Assembly: GCF_032884065.1 (NCBI RefSeq)
Contig: NC_088875.1
Span: 49,154,971-49,218,970, forward strand
Length of the DNA stretch: 64,000 nucleotides
Origin: Artemia franciscana
Lineage: Eukaryota > Arthropoda > Branchiopoda > Anostraca > Artemiidae
Direction of reading: 5' to 3'
In this document: positions 1-10,610 of the stretch, one piece after another
Position numbering within the stretch: the stretch's first letter is position 1
Layout of the letters: each line of letters begins with the position of its first letter
Made by a program: the position numbers and the translations under genes
Notes under the pieces: generated by a model
What the model saw: the letters and a program-made list of their open reading frames with translations, nothing else
Told to the model about the DNA's origin: nothing
The model's database searches: none

Positions 1-204
1 GGTTCTGGAATTAAGGGTAACCACTGAGAGGTTTACTTTTGGCGATACAATGTTATCCAGGATTGGAGTTGCCCTATTCGCGCGACTCACGTTCGTCACA
101 TCGTCGGTTGCCTCGAACACACTAGTTCTTAACGTATAGCTTTTTTCGGTTACCCCGGACACGGTAGAACTTGCTTTCATATTTAATCGCTTTTTCATAT
201 TCAT
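1..204 (-). CDS. Unidentified ORF, open at the window edge
   Basis: On the minus strand a reading frame stays open for 68 codons from an ATG at 204 and runs off the left edge. An in-frame TAA lies about 60 bases upstream of that ATG. The product is rich in Ser, Thr, Val and Asn, and I recognise no domain. The stretch is richer in GC than the surrounding intron and lies antisense to the LRIG gene. It may be the end of a nested gene or transposon ORF, or chance. The neighbouring 205-600 has several minus-strand frames that look coding-like but carry stops, which favours a decayed element. Confidence 0.22.
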   Translation of the reverse strand, partial: MNMKKRLNMKASSTVSGVTEKSYTLRTSVFEATDDVTNVSRANRATPILDNIVSPKVNLSVVTLNSRT

Positions 205-601
205 ATATAATGGCGAAAAGAGAAAGGTTTCTTGGCTGATCAGTTGATAGTGGTAAGCCACTCCTCTCCGTTAACTTGTAGAAGCCGTTGTCCCTGTTCA
301 AATCTTCCGCCCATTTGCAGAAGAAGATCGTCCCCCCTCACACGATTCTACCCTGTGGTACATTGCAATTTAACTCATTGCAGGGAGAAGGTTTGTAGCA
401 GTTGGAACGTGTCCACACGCTGGTGGGTCCCGCTCCGTCTTCATCAAAAGGGTCTTCTTCCTCCTCCGTCTGTTTTTATGACCCTCCGGATGAGGATGCC
501 CCAGTTTCAATGTTTGACCACCAGGGATTAAGTCCCCCTTTGGTCTGCGCTTCTTGCCACTTAGTGGTGCTCTACATATCTGCAGGATGTCCCCCTATCC
601 G

Positions 602-659
602 CCGGCTGAGGATAGGGACCTCAGCCGGCTGAGGATAGGGACCTCAGCCGGCTGAGGAT
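602..659. repeat. 23-bp tandem repeat, 2.5 copies
   Basis: Two exact copies of a GC-rich 23-base unit beginning CCGGCTGAGG are followed by a partial third copy. The preceding bases (592-601) hold a related inverted piece, so the array can also fold. It lies at the right edge of the GC-richer island. Confidence 0.8.
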
Positions 660-827
660 TAGTGCGGTCGAAATGCAAACTAACCAAGCGACAATATCCA
701 GACTACAATCAAAAAGAGAAAGTAGTAGGTTGAAAGACAAATAAAAACATCAAAGGGTGGTGCCTTACGGACCCTGCATCTACGAAAATTGTGCACGAAA
801 AAAAGAGAAAAAAATCGTAGCTTATAA

Positions 828-945
828 TCAAACAGTTCGTGGTAACGAACTGTAGTAAGGAGCGACCCGGCTCAATAGTAACCAAAACTCTAAAAAATGG
901 AATTTTGATACCAATACCTACATCAAAAGAATCGCATTTTTCTCC
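828..945 (+). repeat. Palindrome-family repeat, copy A (truncated)
   Basis: It begins TCAAACAG and enters the 22-base imperfect palindrome ACAGTTCG-TGGTAA-CGAACTGT, followed by the conserved AGTAAGGAGCGACCCGGCTC. The same end is found at 8497, 15708, 19746, 34195 and 63954. This copy keeps only about 115 bases next to the palindrome. Confidence 0.8.
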
Positions 946-1707
946 ATTCAAGATCCAACAGAATTTCTTTAAGGTGGTCAATATTGAGTGGGACATCAAA
1001 GAGAGTGGATATTCTTTCAGTTTAACTGGAATCTTGGATATTGCGGAGAATTAAAGTTTTTTTTAAGGAAATATCTGCTTTTGTATGATTATTAGGTGTA
1101 ATTAATATTACACTGTCGTTGGCTTGAAATTGCTAATAGTACACCAGGCAATACATTTTTGTGAAAATAATTTGTAATCGATACACCATTGGTGTCTGCT
1201 AAAACTATTCCATAAGGGTATTTTGGGAAAAAATTCCAGGGGGGGTATAATGTGTTAAACCAAAGATTTAAGACTGAAAAGCGCCATCCGTTTCTACTAT
1301 TATATATTTGTCACTTTTTTAAGGCTATGTTTTTGATTATTTAATGTTTGGGAGGGTAAAAATCCTAATTCCTCCCTCCTCCTTCAAATGATTATCTTAA
1401 TTTGCTTACTTGCATCCTCATGCCGCGGTGGCACTGAGAGCGTCGTCAGCCTTCTCCACAAGGGGTGGTGAGCAACAAGGACCTCTGCATCAGATAGGAA
1501 ATTCTAGCTGGGTCCAGGAATTTCTTGAGACTGTTATTTTACTGGAACTTGGGTCTTCCTGAGAAAAATCCTTAGGTAGTCTTGGGAAACTTTCCGTGAG
1601 TGTAACCCAAAAGAAAAGCGGATGACTCGCCTTTTGGGTGAAAAAAAGAAACAAGAATAAATTCCGAAACCATTCTGATTTAACTGATTTTAAATTTACT
1701 GTTTCAG

Positions 1708-1851
1708 ACAATTAGACGGTAATAATATTTCAAGCATTAGAAAAGGATGGTTATATGGCTTGACGACGCTTGAAAAGCTTTCATTGAGCTATAATAGAAT
1801 TAGCTCAATGGAGAAAGATGCTTGGCAATCATGCCATCAGCTTGCTGAACT
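1708..1851 (+). CDS. LRIG: LRIG exon: two leucine-rich repeats (window residues 1-48)
   Basis: This is the first exon of the gene inside the window. It is preceded by an acceptor ending TTTCAG and followed by the donor GTAAGT. It is 144 bases long. One base completes a codon from the previous exon and two bases are left over, so the intron phase is the same at both ends. It encodes two 24-residue LRRs of the extracellular type (LxLxxNxI pattern: QLDGNNISSI, then SLSYNRISSM). Spacing and the GWLYGLTTLEKL and HQLAEL segments match the LRR region of LRIG proteins shortly before their last repeats. The single-LRR-multiple length and identical phases are typical of LRR exon duplication. Upstream exons (signal peptide, LRRNT, first LRRs) are not in the window. 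Confidence 0.93.
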
Positions 1852-1921
1852 GTAAGTGTTACTCATTTCTTTCTTTCTCCGATTTACTGATATTGATGTA
1901 GTTCTATATACTAATTTATTA

Positions 1922-2130
1922 TAGAAGCGGCTCAATAAGGATATTTGGTAATAATGCTTGCAACTGGCTGAACTTTGAGCATTGCTCTTCGTTTCTACTT
2001 CAGTTTTTAACATTTTGTCATTTTATTTACTAATAAATTTGTTCTAGAATCACCTCAATTTTGAAAAGTATTCGATAATCATGCCACTAACTTGCTGAAC
2101 CGTTGGTAACACTTTTTATTTTCTCTTCCA
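1922..2130 (+). pseudogene. Two decayed tandem copies of the LRR exon's 3' end and splice-site region
   Basis: The bases from TAGAATTAGCTCAATGG (1795) through CAGCTTGCTGAACT and into the intron recur at 1922 (TAGAAGCGGCTCAATAAGG ... AACTGGCTGAACT) and at 2045 (TAGAATCACCTCAATTTTG ... AACTTGCTGAACC). Spacings are 127 and 123 bases. The copies share the following TTTC-rich intron start as well. Both have lost the donor GTAAGT (TTGAGC and GTTGGT stand in its place) and contain stops or frame changes. The simplest reading is an old tandem triplication of the exon end, of which only the first unit still functions. Confidence 0.65.
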
Positions 2131-2232
2131 TAAAGTTGATATACAATTAATTAGTTTAAAATAAGGCTACAAATTTTTTTGTTTTATCAGTTAGTATAAA
2201 TAAATCTGCAAATGACAGAAGTAGAAAAATTT

Positions 2233-2546
2233 GGTACTTACTTATTATCCCGACCACACTCAAGAAGTTTGATGCGCTTACAATGAACTGTGTGCATTCT
2301 CAGATAATCCGCTCAACCTAAGTGAGATAAACTACTATAGAGGTATATTTTAATTCAATGTTTAATATATAGAGTTGGATAGGTATTTAATATAATGTGT
2401 TCTGAGTGGTCTGCTTTCCATAATTCCCTGTTGTAGTTTCCATAATTTTGTTTATAAAGTATTATATTTTCATCATATTTTGGTATGTTTCATTACGATT
2501 TACCAACTTCACTTCTTGAGTGTCGTCGGGATAATATATAAGTACC
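2233..2546. mobile_element. Inverted-repeat transposon (MITE), copy M1
   Basis: This 314-bp element starts GGTACTTA and ends TAAGTACC. Its inverted termini are similar over about 40 bases (TATTATCCCGACCACACTCAAGAAGT against its complement, with few changes). It is flanked by AAAAATTT and AAAAATTG, an 8-bp target duplication with one mismatch. It has no coding capacity. An 8-bp duplication is known for hAT, P and some Merlin elements; the terminus does not let me choose. Confidence 0.85.
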
Positions 2547-5084
2547 AAAAATTGCTTTGCTTTAACCGTAAAACGTTTCTAAATATTTATAGACAAATTT
2601 TAATCCTTCAATAAAACGGGCTAGCAAAGCAAAATAAAACTAACTAGTATTTGTTATCTGTTCTGTTTGATACTGAATTCATTGTTTGATAAATAACTGG
2701 TTTTCTCAGTCGGCTTCTATTTTTAGAATCATAACTATTTTGGTTTTTATTTTTGTTTTTAATTTTTGGTTTTTATATTTTTTCTATTTTGAAAATCTAA
2801 TGTAAACCGCTCCATGGATGAAAATCTTCAATTTTTCCTTATAAGTGTGACAAGTCTGACAACGTCATTGCAATATGATGTATAAACAAATGACGTAACT
2901 CGTATGTACCTCCCCCCCCCAAAAAAAAAATTAAGGCTCTTAACGAATTTTCTCAAAATTCTGACCTATCTAGATTTTATTGTTTTTTTTTTGTTTGTGT
3001 TTTTTTTAGGCCAGACAATCTCAGGATGCAATTTTTCCGAAAAAGATATGGAGTTATTTTCGAGAAAAATAAATAAATAAATAAATACACAATTATTGCT
3101 CGCTTATAAAGATAGTATATATGTAGTTAAAAAAAATTATCATATAAATAAATTTCTTGTATATACAAGATCTATAATTTCTTTTTGTGCTTATAAAACG
3201 GGTAAAAAAGAAAAATTACTGCTGTTTTTAAGTACCTCGCCAAATAAATAATCGAAAAAATCACAATTCGAACGTGTGTTTTCGGTTATGTTTTCTCATA
3301 TAGGGGTTTATGTTCCGAAAAAAGTATGCAAAAAGGGTTAAGCATAAAAGAAACGATAAACTTCAAGCCAAATTCCCTACTATACATTCACTTTTGTTAG
3401 GGTTTAGCCAACCCAATTTTTGGAAACATCCCCGCTTGTCCGAATGGAATAACAGAAGCGTTTTGATTCATGTACATCAGTAGAATGCCTAACTGCAAAT
3501 ATATAAAAATAATCACAACTAAACCCGATGACAGGGATATATAGGGGCACTTATCCCCAATCCAAGTATTAGTGCAAATAATTTCTGGGATTCGCGCATA
3601 AAGCTTTACTTTATTGGGCCTCATACAACCTCTTTCGGGATATTCTTCAGATACCCCTCCAAACAAGGAAGCCTGTAGGGAACGGAAAGGGGAAGCTCGA
3701 ATTTCCAGAGACCCTGATTTTTATGTTGAAAAAGAACAAAAAGCAAAAAAAAAGCCACCAAGGGAAAATTTCTACGGGAACAGTTGTCCGTCAAGTTCTA
3801 AGTGATGTTGTACATATGGTTTCAATTTTAGACTTTACCGTGTTGCTCAACCAATGTTTAAATAATGGGCTTGGAAAAGTGTTGAATAACCGAAAAAATA
3901 GATAACGGTATTGGAGATCGCTTTCCCCATAAGTGGGCAAGCTTAGTCTTTCCGACCATTTCAATTGCGTAATCTTTGGTTTTCTTTTTTTTTGTTTACT
4001 ATGAACTGTTGTTGCATGACTCTTTTAAGGTTGTTGTCCATTGTTTGTCTTTGCAAAGCCTGCTCTCGAACAAATAAAAAAAGACTCAATTTTGTGCTTG
4101 AATTTATTTGAATGTTTTGAAAATTGTATTTCTTTGATGTTACTAATTCCAAGAATTTCGTCCATTCAGCTTGAAATCCATTTATTCGATCTTTCTGGCT
4201 CAACGACTTTGAATTCATTCCAATGTATTGTTAATATGGACACCCTGGTGGCTCCAAGGGCGCCTGGGCAGCAGCGGGTTGTCCTACCCAATCCATTGTC
4301 CCATTTACAGAATTATTCCTTACTCAAATTAGATATTAGAAACGCTTTTGATTTATTACGTTGCGTAACCCTTTTTACTTCTTTCTTTAGTGGCTACCTT
4401 TTGTGGCATTGTGCCTTTTTTATGTTGGTGGCTCTACCTCTCATTTGGTTGTTTATAACTGCAGTTGATAGGTGGTTAAATACTTCGTCAAAGTATTAGA
4501 CGATTAAATATTTGAAAACTTATCTTTTTTGAGGCCCGTTGAAATCCGTTGAGGCCAAGCAAATAAATAAATAAAATATCTTATCTAACTTGAATGAAGC
4601 TACGAAATAAATCAGTTCATAAAGGCACAAATTTGAACCATGGGAGGTAGGTATATGGTCGAAATACAAAAAAAAATGTAGTTTATGGTAATTATTTATT
4701 CAAGTTTACACTCTCTACGCCTGCCCCCCTCTGTGCTGTTTTTGACAAAAAATATTTCTTAAAAATTATCGTTAATTTCGCCAGAACCAGTTAAATTCTC
4801 CAAAGCATAGTTAGACACACGACAGAAGTTTTACCACGCGGGGGTGAGGTCGGGGTAGATATTGAAATAAGAAAAAGATTAAATAGGCCAACAATTTTGT
4901 AATGGAGGAGTCTTTGCGATATTTTTGATGGGCGGGATTCCCCTCATCCCTTCTCCTTGTGATTCAAGGAAACTGTGGATCATTAATGGTCCACGATATA
5001 CAGCTATTCCCTCATCGGTGTTGCAATTAATTAAAGCGTAATATTCTACCCAGGTTTTTATATTGGCTTTTATTTTGGTAGTGC

Positions 5085-5690
5085 TGAATTGCCATATAAA
5101 TTTCTGAGGGAAATATAATTTCTCAGCGGTTTGACCCCCCCCCCCCTACCGTAAAATATTTGATTTTCATGAGATTTTTACTTTTTGAACCCTCATTACT
5201 GCCATAAAATACAGGGAGATATAATTCTGAGGGAAATATAATCTCTCAGCAGTTTGCCCCCCTTCTTTTCCGTAAACATTCTGATTTTCACGAGATTTTT
5301 ATTTTTTGAGCCGCCATTACTGCCTTAAAGTAAATAATCTTCACTTCCAACAGTTGATGTTGAAGAAAATGTAAATGGTTGCATTTGTCTCTTCAGTTGC
5401 GATTCGCTCGTAAATTATTAATACTCGACTAACGTATTTCAGCTCGACTAAGGGAGAATCATTTATGTTTCCACTAACTGCCATAAAAATTTCTAAGGGA
5501 AATGTAGTTTCTCAGCGGGTAGTCCCTCCCCCTTCCCATTAAAGATTTTGATTTTTATGAAATTTTTATTTTTTTGATCCATCATACTGCATAAAATCAA
5601 TATAATTTTCAACAAAGGATGTCAAAGAGAATGGAAATGGTCGCATTCGTCTTTTCATCTGTAATTCACTCGTAAATTATTATTATTTAT
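5085..5690. repeat. Three diverged tandem units
   Basis: The motif CTGCCATAAAA ... CTGAGGGAAATATAAT ... CTCAGCGG is followed by a C tract and GATTTTCATGAGATTTTTA. It appears three times, starting near 5085, 5197 and 5485. The second and third units also share a longer tail ending CTCGTAAATTATTA. This indicates an old duplicated non-coding repeat. Confidence 0.6.
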
Positions 5691-6654
5691 GTGTTTTCCT
5701 TGTTGAGTTTTATTAAGGAAAAGTTTTGCTTTCGTATGTAAAGATGAACTAACCTTTGATATATGTTAATAAAAACCAATGGTTATGGATTAAAAAGCCA
5801 TGTCTCTCCATGTAATCAGTCATTCTTGAATAGCTCTTATAAAGCAGTATGTTCATCATCCATTGATTTACTCAATATGATAGCTATTATTAATGCATTA
5901 TACTCAATGAGACTGTATCTTACCACCTGGTTGTGAGATGTCAGTTTCAATTGAAAAATCAAGCTTGTTCTGCGCTATTTATATTCAACCATATTTGGTA
6001 TTATAATGTGCCATTTATTTTTTTATGTTTTTTTTTTCATTCAACAACGTTTATTATGCTAATTTCACTAGAGCACCTTGTTTATACACATCCCAATGCC
6101 TAGGGAAGGAGGGGGAGGAAAATACTCAGTACGACCTACACTCCCGATCACTCCATTCCCGTGGGATGATTAAAAAATAATATCACGTCAACATGAAGAA
6201 AACTTAAAGTACCAAAGACAATTTTATCAAAGTGTTTGAATTGATTAAGTGGAAAAAATTGATTAAGTGGAAAGTGAAAAAAAAATCCAAATATGTAGTT
6301 TTGGTTGTAGTGGGTGCAAAATTTAGCAAACATGGGTGAAAATCATCAAAACTTAGCTAAATCCAAATGGCACCAAACAACTTAAGAACAGGTATCTTCC
6401 CTTTGAAGTTGTAGTTGTCTTTGCGAATGAAAATATTCGCAAATTTAACTATTCGCAAATATTCGCAAATTTAAATATTCGCAAATTAGCATTTAATTTC
6501 TGCGGGTGAAAAGCGTTCGCAAATTTAACTAATTAATGATGCTTATTTATTTTGACGGTTTAACATGGCATCACTAACGAAATATGTTTCTACCCTAAAA
6601 ACTTCATAGTTTATAGAAACAACCAAAATGGTGATCTAAAAAAATCGTGATTTC

Positions 6655-7342
6655 GGTACTTATGTATTATAGCGACCCCACTCGACAAGTTTGATCTTAT
6701 CTGTCTGCGTAAAACCGGGTTGTCTGTCTGCATTCGGAGACAATTGGTTTAGGCACAATGAGATAAAGCAGTATATAGGTATATTTTATTTAATATTTAA
6801 TATGTAGAGTTGGTTTTTTTAGGTTAGGTATTTAGATACTTGTGTATTATATGGTACACATTCGAGAAGTGAAGTTAGGTTATTCCTGATGAAATATGAA
6901 AAAGTGTGATGAAAATGCAATACTTTAGTTACAAAAATATGAAAACTACTACAAAGAATTATGGTAGGGGGCCGTACAGAACGCATTTTATTAAATACTT
7001 AACCTAACCCAACCGAAATACTATCTCTATATAGTAAATATTTAATAAAAATACATCTACAATGTAAATTTCAACTGCGTGTAAGTTAATTATCTTCAAA
7101 CACTAACAGTTATAAACTGGTTATTCTCTGATTTATATATCCAAATTCTCGATATGTGTACCGTATAATAAAGAAGTACCGGTATTTAATGTAGCGCGTT
7201 CTGGGCGGTCTGCTTTCCATAATTCTCGTACCTTCCATAATTTTGCTTCTAAAGTATTATATTTTCAACATATTTTAGTATATTTCATTAGGATTAACCT
7301 AACTTCACTTCTTGAGTGGGGTTGCTGTAATACATAAGTACC
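6655..7342. mobile_element. Inverted-repeat transposon M2 (outer copy, interrupted)
   Basis: It starts GGTACTTATG and ends CATAAGTACC, and it is flanked by perfect 8-bp duplications GTGATTTC (6647-6654 and 7343-7350). Without the inner insertion it would be about 334 bp, close to copy M1. Internal landmarks such as GGCGGTCTGCTTTCCATAATT match M1 in the right half. Confidence 0.88.
6835..7180. mobile_element. Inverted-repeat transposon inserted within M2
   Basis: A second member of the same family lies in the opposite orientation inside M2. It begins GATACTTGTGTATTATA and ends TATAATAAAGAAGTACC. Perfect 8-bp duplications GGTATTTA flank it at 6827-6834 and 7181-7188. Removing it and one duplication restores an ordinary M2. 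The target GGTATTTA belongs to the family's own internal sequence. Confidence 0.87.
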
Positions 7343-7446
7343 GTGATTTCCTGGTAGGGATAGATGGGGTAGGGCACGTTCTGTGGATGAACTACTTTGA
7401 TAATGCGTTACTTTTTATAAACACTGAGCCTCAATTCGGATAAAAT

Positions 7447-8497
7447 TTAAACTTTAGTATAAAGAGCAAAGTGTTGAGGAGGGGGCGACCCCCGTCATAT
7501 GCGTAATAATTTCTGTTCGTGTAAATTTTAATGTTGCACCTTACTTTCAGTTGAAAAAACGCGTTTTTTGTCTAATTTCTTATCGTTTTTGAAATAACAC
7601 CAGGATACCTGACACCACCTCCACGGAAAAATCCCCCTTCCCATAGAAATATCCTCTGGACAATTCAATTCTTTCGAACATTTACCCCGGACAATTACCC
7701 TTGGCATCTCCACCCGTAAAATTGAATCGGTAAAGTGAAAGCAAGACATATAAAGAAATTTCGTATAGGAATTCTGGCGAATTCGCCCTGTGTAAAATTT
7801 CCCCTGAAAAGTTCACCCCCTGGAAACTTCGTCCTCCATGGAAAATTCTCCCAGCAGAAAATTCCTCCTCTCCTCCCACTTCCCAATAAAATGATGGACA
7901 AATTTTATAACTTAAAAACCTTTCTCCATGGGTTTTAGGGGTCATTTATATCCAAAGACATAGTTGTTGGGCCTTACAACCATACTGAAAAAAAAGCTGT
8001 CTCAAAATTCTAATCGGACGATTTTGGGAAAAAATGGCGTGGGAGGGGGTCTAGTTGCCTTCCAATAAAAAACGCTTAAAAAGGGCACTAGAACTAGACT
8101 GAACCATCTCCCGACGTTCTAGACAGACTGTGTCGATACGATCATCCTTGACAAAAAAAAACAACAACAAATAAACACGCATCTGTGACCTTTTTTTCTG
8201 GCAAAAATTACAAAATTCCACATTTTGCAGATTTGAGCTTGAAACCTGTACTCCAGGGTTCTTTGATACGCTAAATCTGATATTGTGTTTTTCATTAAAA
8301 TTTTATGACTTCTAGAGGGTCTTTCCTCCTTTCTTCGAAAATCAGAAAAATTTTCTAAGACGCTGATATTCGTTGATATTTAGCTAATTTGTTTTTAGAT
8401 ATCTATTGGTATCAGAATCCTGTTTTTTTTTTAGAATTTCGGTTACTATTCAGCAGGGTTGCTCTTTGCTTATAGTTCGTTACCACGAACTGTTTGA
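7447..8497 (-). repeat. Palindrome-family element, copy B
   Basis: Reverse orientation. It ends at 8497 with TTCGTTACCACGAACTGTTTGA. Shared internal blocks are TTTCTGGCAAAAATTACAAA, GATACGCTAAATCTGAT and the distal block CCTTACTTTCAGTTGAAAAA near 7540. It is more decayed than copies C and D, with private indels around 7600-7900. No protein domain is seen. Confidence 0.75.
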
Positions 8498-8599
8498 TTA
8501 TCCATCAAAATCCAAATAGAGATCATTAAAATATTGGTAGTTCTTTCTTCGCTACCAAAATTATTGTATTCATAAAACTTTACAGTTTCATGAAATTTA

Positions 8600-8945
8600 A
8601 TTAAAGAAATGGAAAAGATGTTTCAACTAAAGTAAGGAGCAAGTTTAAAACTTAAAATAAATATAAGTTACTCTGTATATAAGGGAGACTGCCCTTTTCT
8701 CAACACTGTTCATTAAACAAGTTTTTTAGTGCTTTGAAAAATCTTTTTTTCCAATTGTGTATTTTGTTAAAAATTTGGAAATAAGCCAAACTTCACAGTA
8801 AAGAGTAGGGAGCTAAGAAGCAGACAGCCCCCTTCATACAAACAATAGGTTCCAAATTTTGTTCAAATAGGCTCCAAATCTGTTCCTTGCTTTCAGTTAA
8901 AAAGTTTTTTTTTTATTTAATTTCTGATTGTTTTCCAAATCATAC
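8600..8945. repeat. Decayed hairpin segment of the palindrome family
   Basis: AACTAAAGTAAGGAGCAAG (about 8626) and its mirrored partner TGTTCCTTGCTTTCAGTTAA (about 8880) flank a central AAACTTCACAGTAAAGAG. This is the family's long hairpin with heavy decay, detached from the palindrome end. Confidence 0.55.
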
Positions 8946-10444
8946 CCAGACCCAACTAAGACATAATTTGAGGTACTGGTGCGTTAAATCCCTTATTAAT
9001 TGATTTTACTTTTTTAATTGGTCAATTGCTTTTTAGTACCGTCCTCACGTTAAAAATACCTAAAAAATTGGCGATGAAGAGTAACCTTGGTGAAAAGTCC
9101 TTGTTAATATAACTACTAAAGAATTTCGGTTGGATGAAAAGGAGTAGTATTGTTTGTATGGATGGAAATTCTGTGAGACTTTTGATCTTCTACATAACTG
9201 AAATCACAAACCTCTATAATAAGATTTTCTTATCGATAAATACATTACATGCATTCGTTTACATACATTGAAGTACTTCATATAAATAGAAAGAGAAAAA
9301 TATTGCCATTTAAAATTGCTGAAAACCAAGTTCCCAGCAGTATTTGCCACCCTAAAGAAATTTCCTGGCGGGGCTGTTGATGACTTGCCTTACCTTTTCC
9401 ACCTTTGTGCTTTTAGATATGGGAATGTAGCATTTTAGTTGTATAGAGAAACATTTTAATTAATTCCAATCCCCCTACCTCTTTCAACATTTATTTGAAG
9501 CCTCTGGAAGAGTAAGTAGTTTATCCATTAAAATGTACATTTGTAAGAATCTACCCTACCGCTGCTTCAACAATGACTCATCCCCCTTCATTATAGCTGA
9601 TACACAATTGCAGATCACCAAACGTAGCCTAATTTCATTACAAACAATGAAAATCATCTTCGTTGTATCCACTACTGCTACCGCGTGACATTACTTCTTT
9701 TGCAACTGGGAAGCCTAAAATATAGTTATAGATACTTTTAAATCAATTTATCTTGTCAGAATTTTAAATTGATTGCAAATTCGTCCTCTTCTGGATAAAG
9801 TCGTAGTTTGGTGCCATAAACCACCTAAACTGTCACCCAACTACCACTGCTATTTTGGTGTCTACTCCCTGGGAAATTTTCCGCCGGTGCCCTTGCCTCT
9901 CAGGCGTACGTCCAATGTCCTTTTCCTCCGATCTTGCCTCTTGTACCAATCAGAGTGTTGTCGGCTCTTACGTCTTGCCTCCTGTTCTGCATCTGTGTCT
10001 TTTGGCGTGGCGTATTGAGACACTCTCGACTTTTCACTTTGTCATTGAAAAATGTTTCAAGGGGATGGACAGGGGGGAAATGTGGAAATTCCATTGTTCT
10101 GGCCAGTCTCGCTCCCCTCCCTTGTCTAAAAAGATGCTTAAAAAGCTACGTAGGATTACAAATGATGACGAACATCTGTGTCTTCCTCTCTGTTTTCTAC
10201 GGAAACTGTGATCAACCTGATTAATTATCTTAATCCGACATATCCGGGTTTCAAACTGAAATGCCCCATTTGATTTTTCTTTTTTAATACTATAATTCTG
10301 TTGTAAACAATGTTTTAATAGGAAGATTAAAAGGATATCTGGGACGTCATTTACGGTAAATATTTCGATTAAGCGATTACTAATAGAACAACTACAGAGC
10401 GTAGACAGCAGTTAAACCATATTTGACAACAAAAATGATCCCGC

Positions 10445-10610
10445 TAAAGTCTCAAGCCCGTGTCCAGGGTGGCTATGGGGTTTGAATTCCCCCTTCCCTT
10501 CCGAAACTTTTGTTGACTCGTGAAAACATAACAAAAGTGCATATAAATAAATTTTGATGCGTTTTTTCTTAGCTTTTTGTCCCTCCTAAGAAAAAAACCT
10601 TCCCATGAAC
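10445..10610. repeat. Dispersed repeat, family 3
   Basis: GTTTGAATTCCCCCTTCCC, an ACTCGTGAAAACATAA block and TTTTGATGCGTTTTTTC recur in the same order at 33600-33790 (ACTCGTAAGACGTAATAAA, TTTTTGATGCGTTTTTTAA). It is non-coding. Confidence 0.5.

Larger units (their letters stand above)
1..1707 (+). other. Intron (3' part) upstream of the first LRIG exon in the window
   Basis: This is the end of an intron whose 5' part lies outside the window. It closes with a pyrimidine-rich stretch and CAG at 1705-1707. It contains a GC-richer island at about 1-660 with degenerate open frames on both strands, a 23-bp tandem repeat, and one truncated palindrome-family repeat. I see nothing recognisable in 950-1690. 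Confidence 0.7.

Noticed and set aside
4041..4499. 152-codon open frame, with an overlapping 85-codon minus-strand frame
   Set aside because: Both strands are open and neither shows a known motif. The short GC-rich patch at 4240-4300 is not enough to call a gene.
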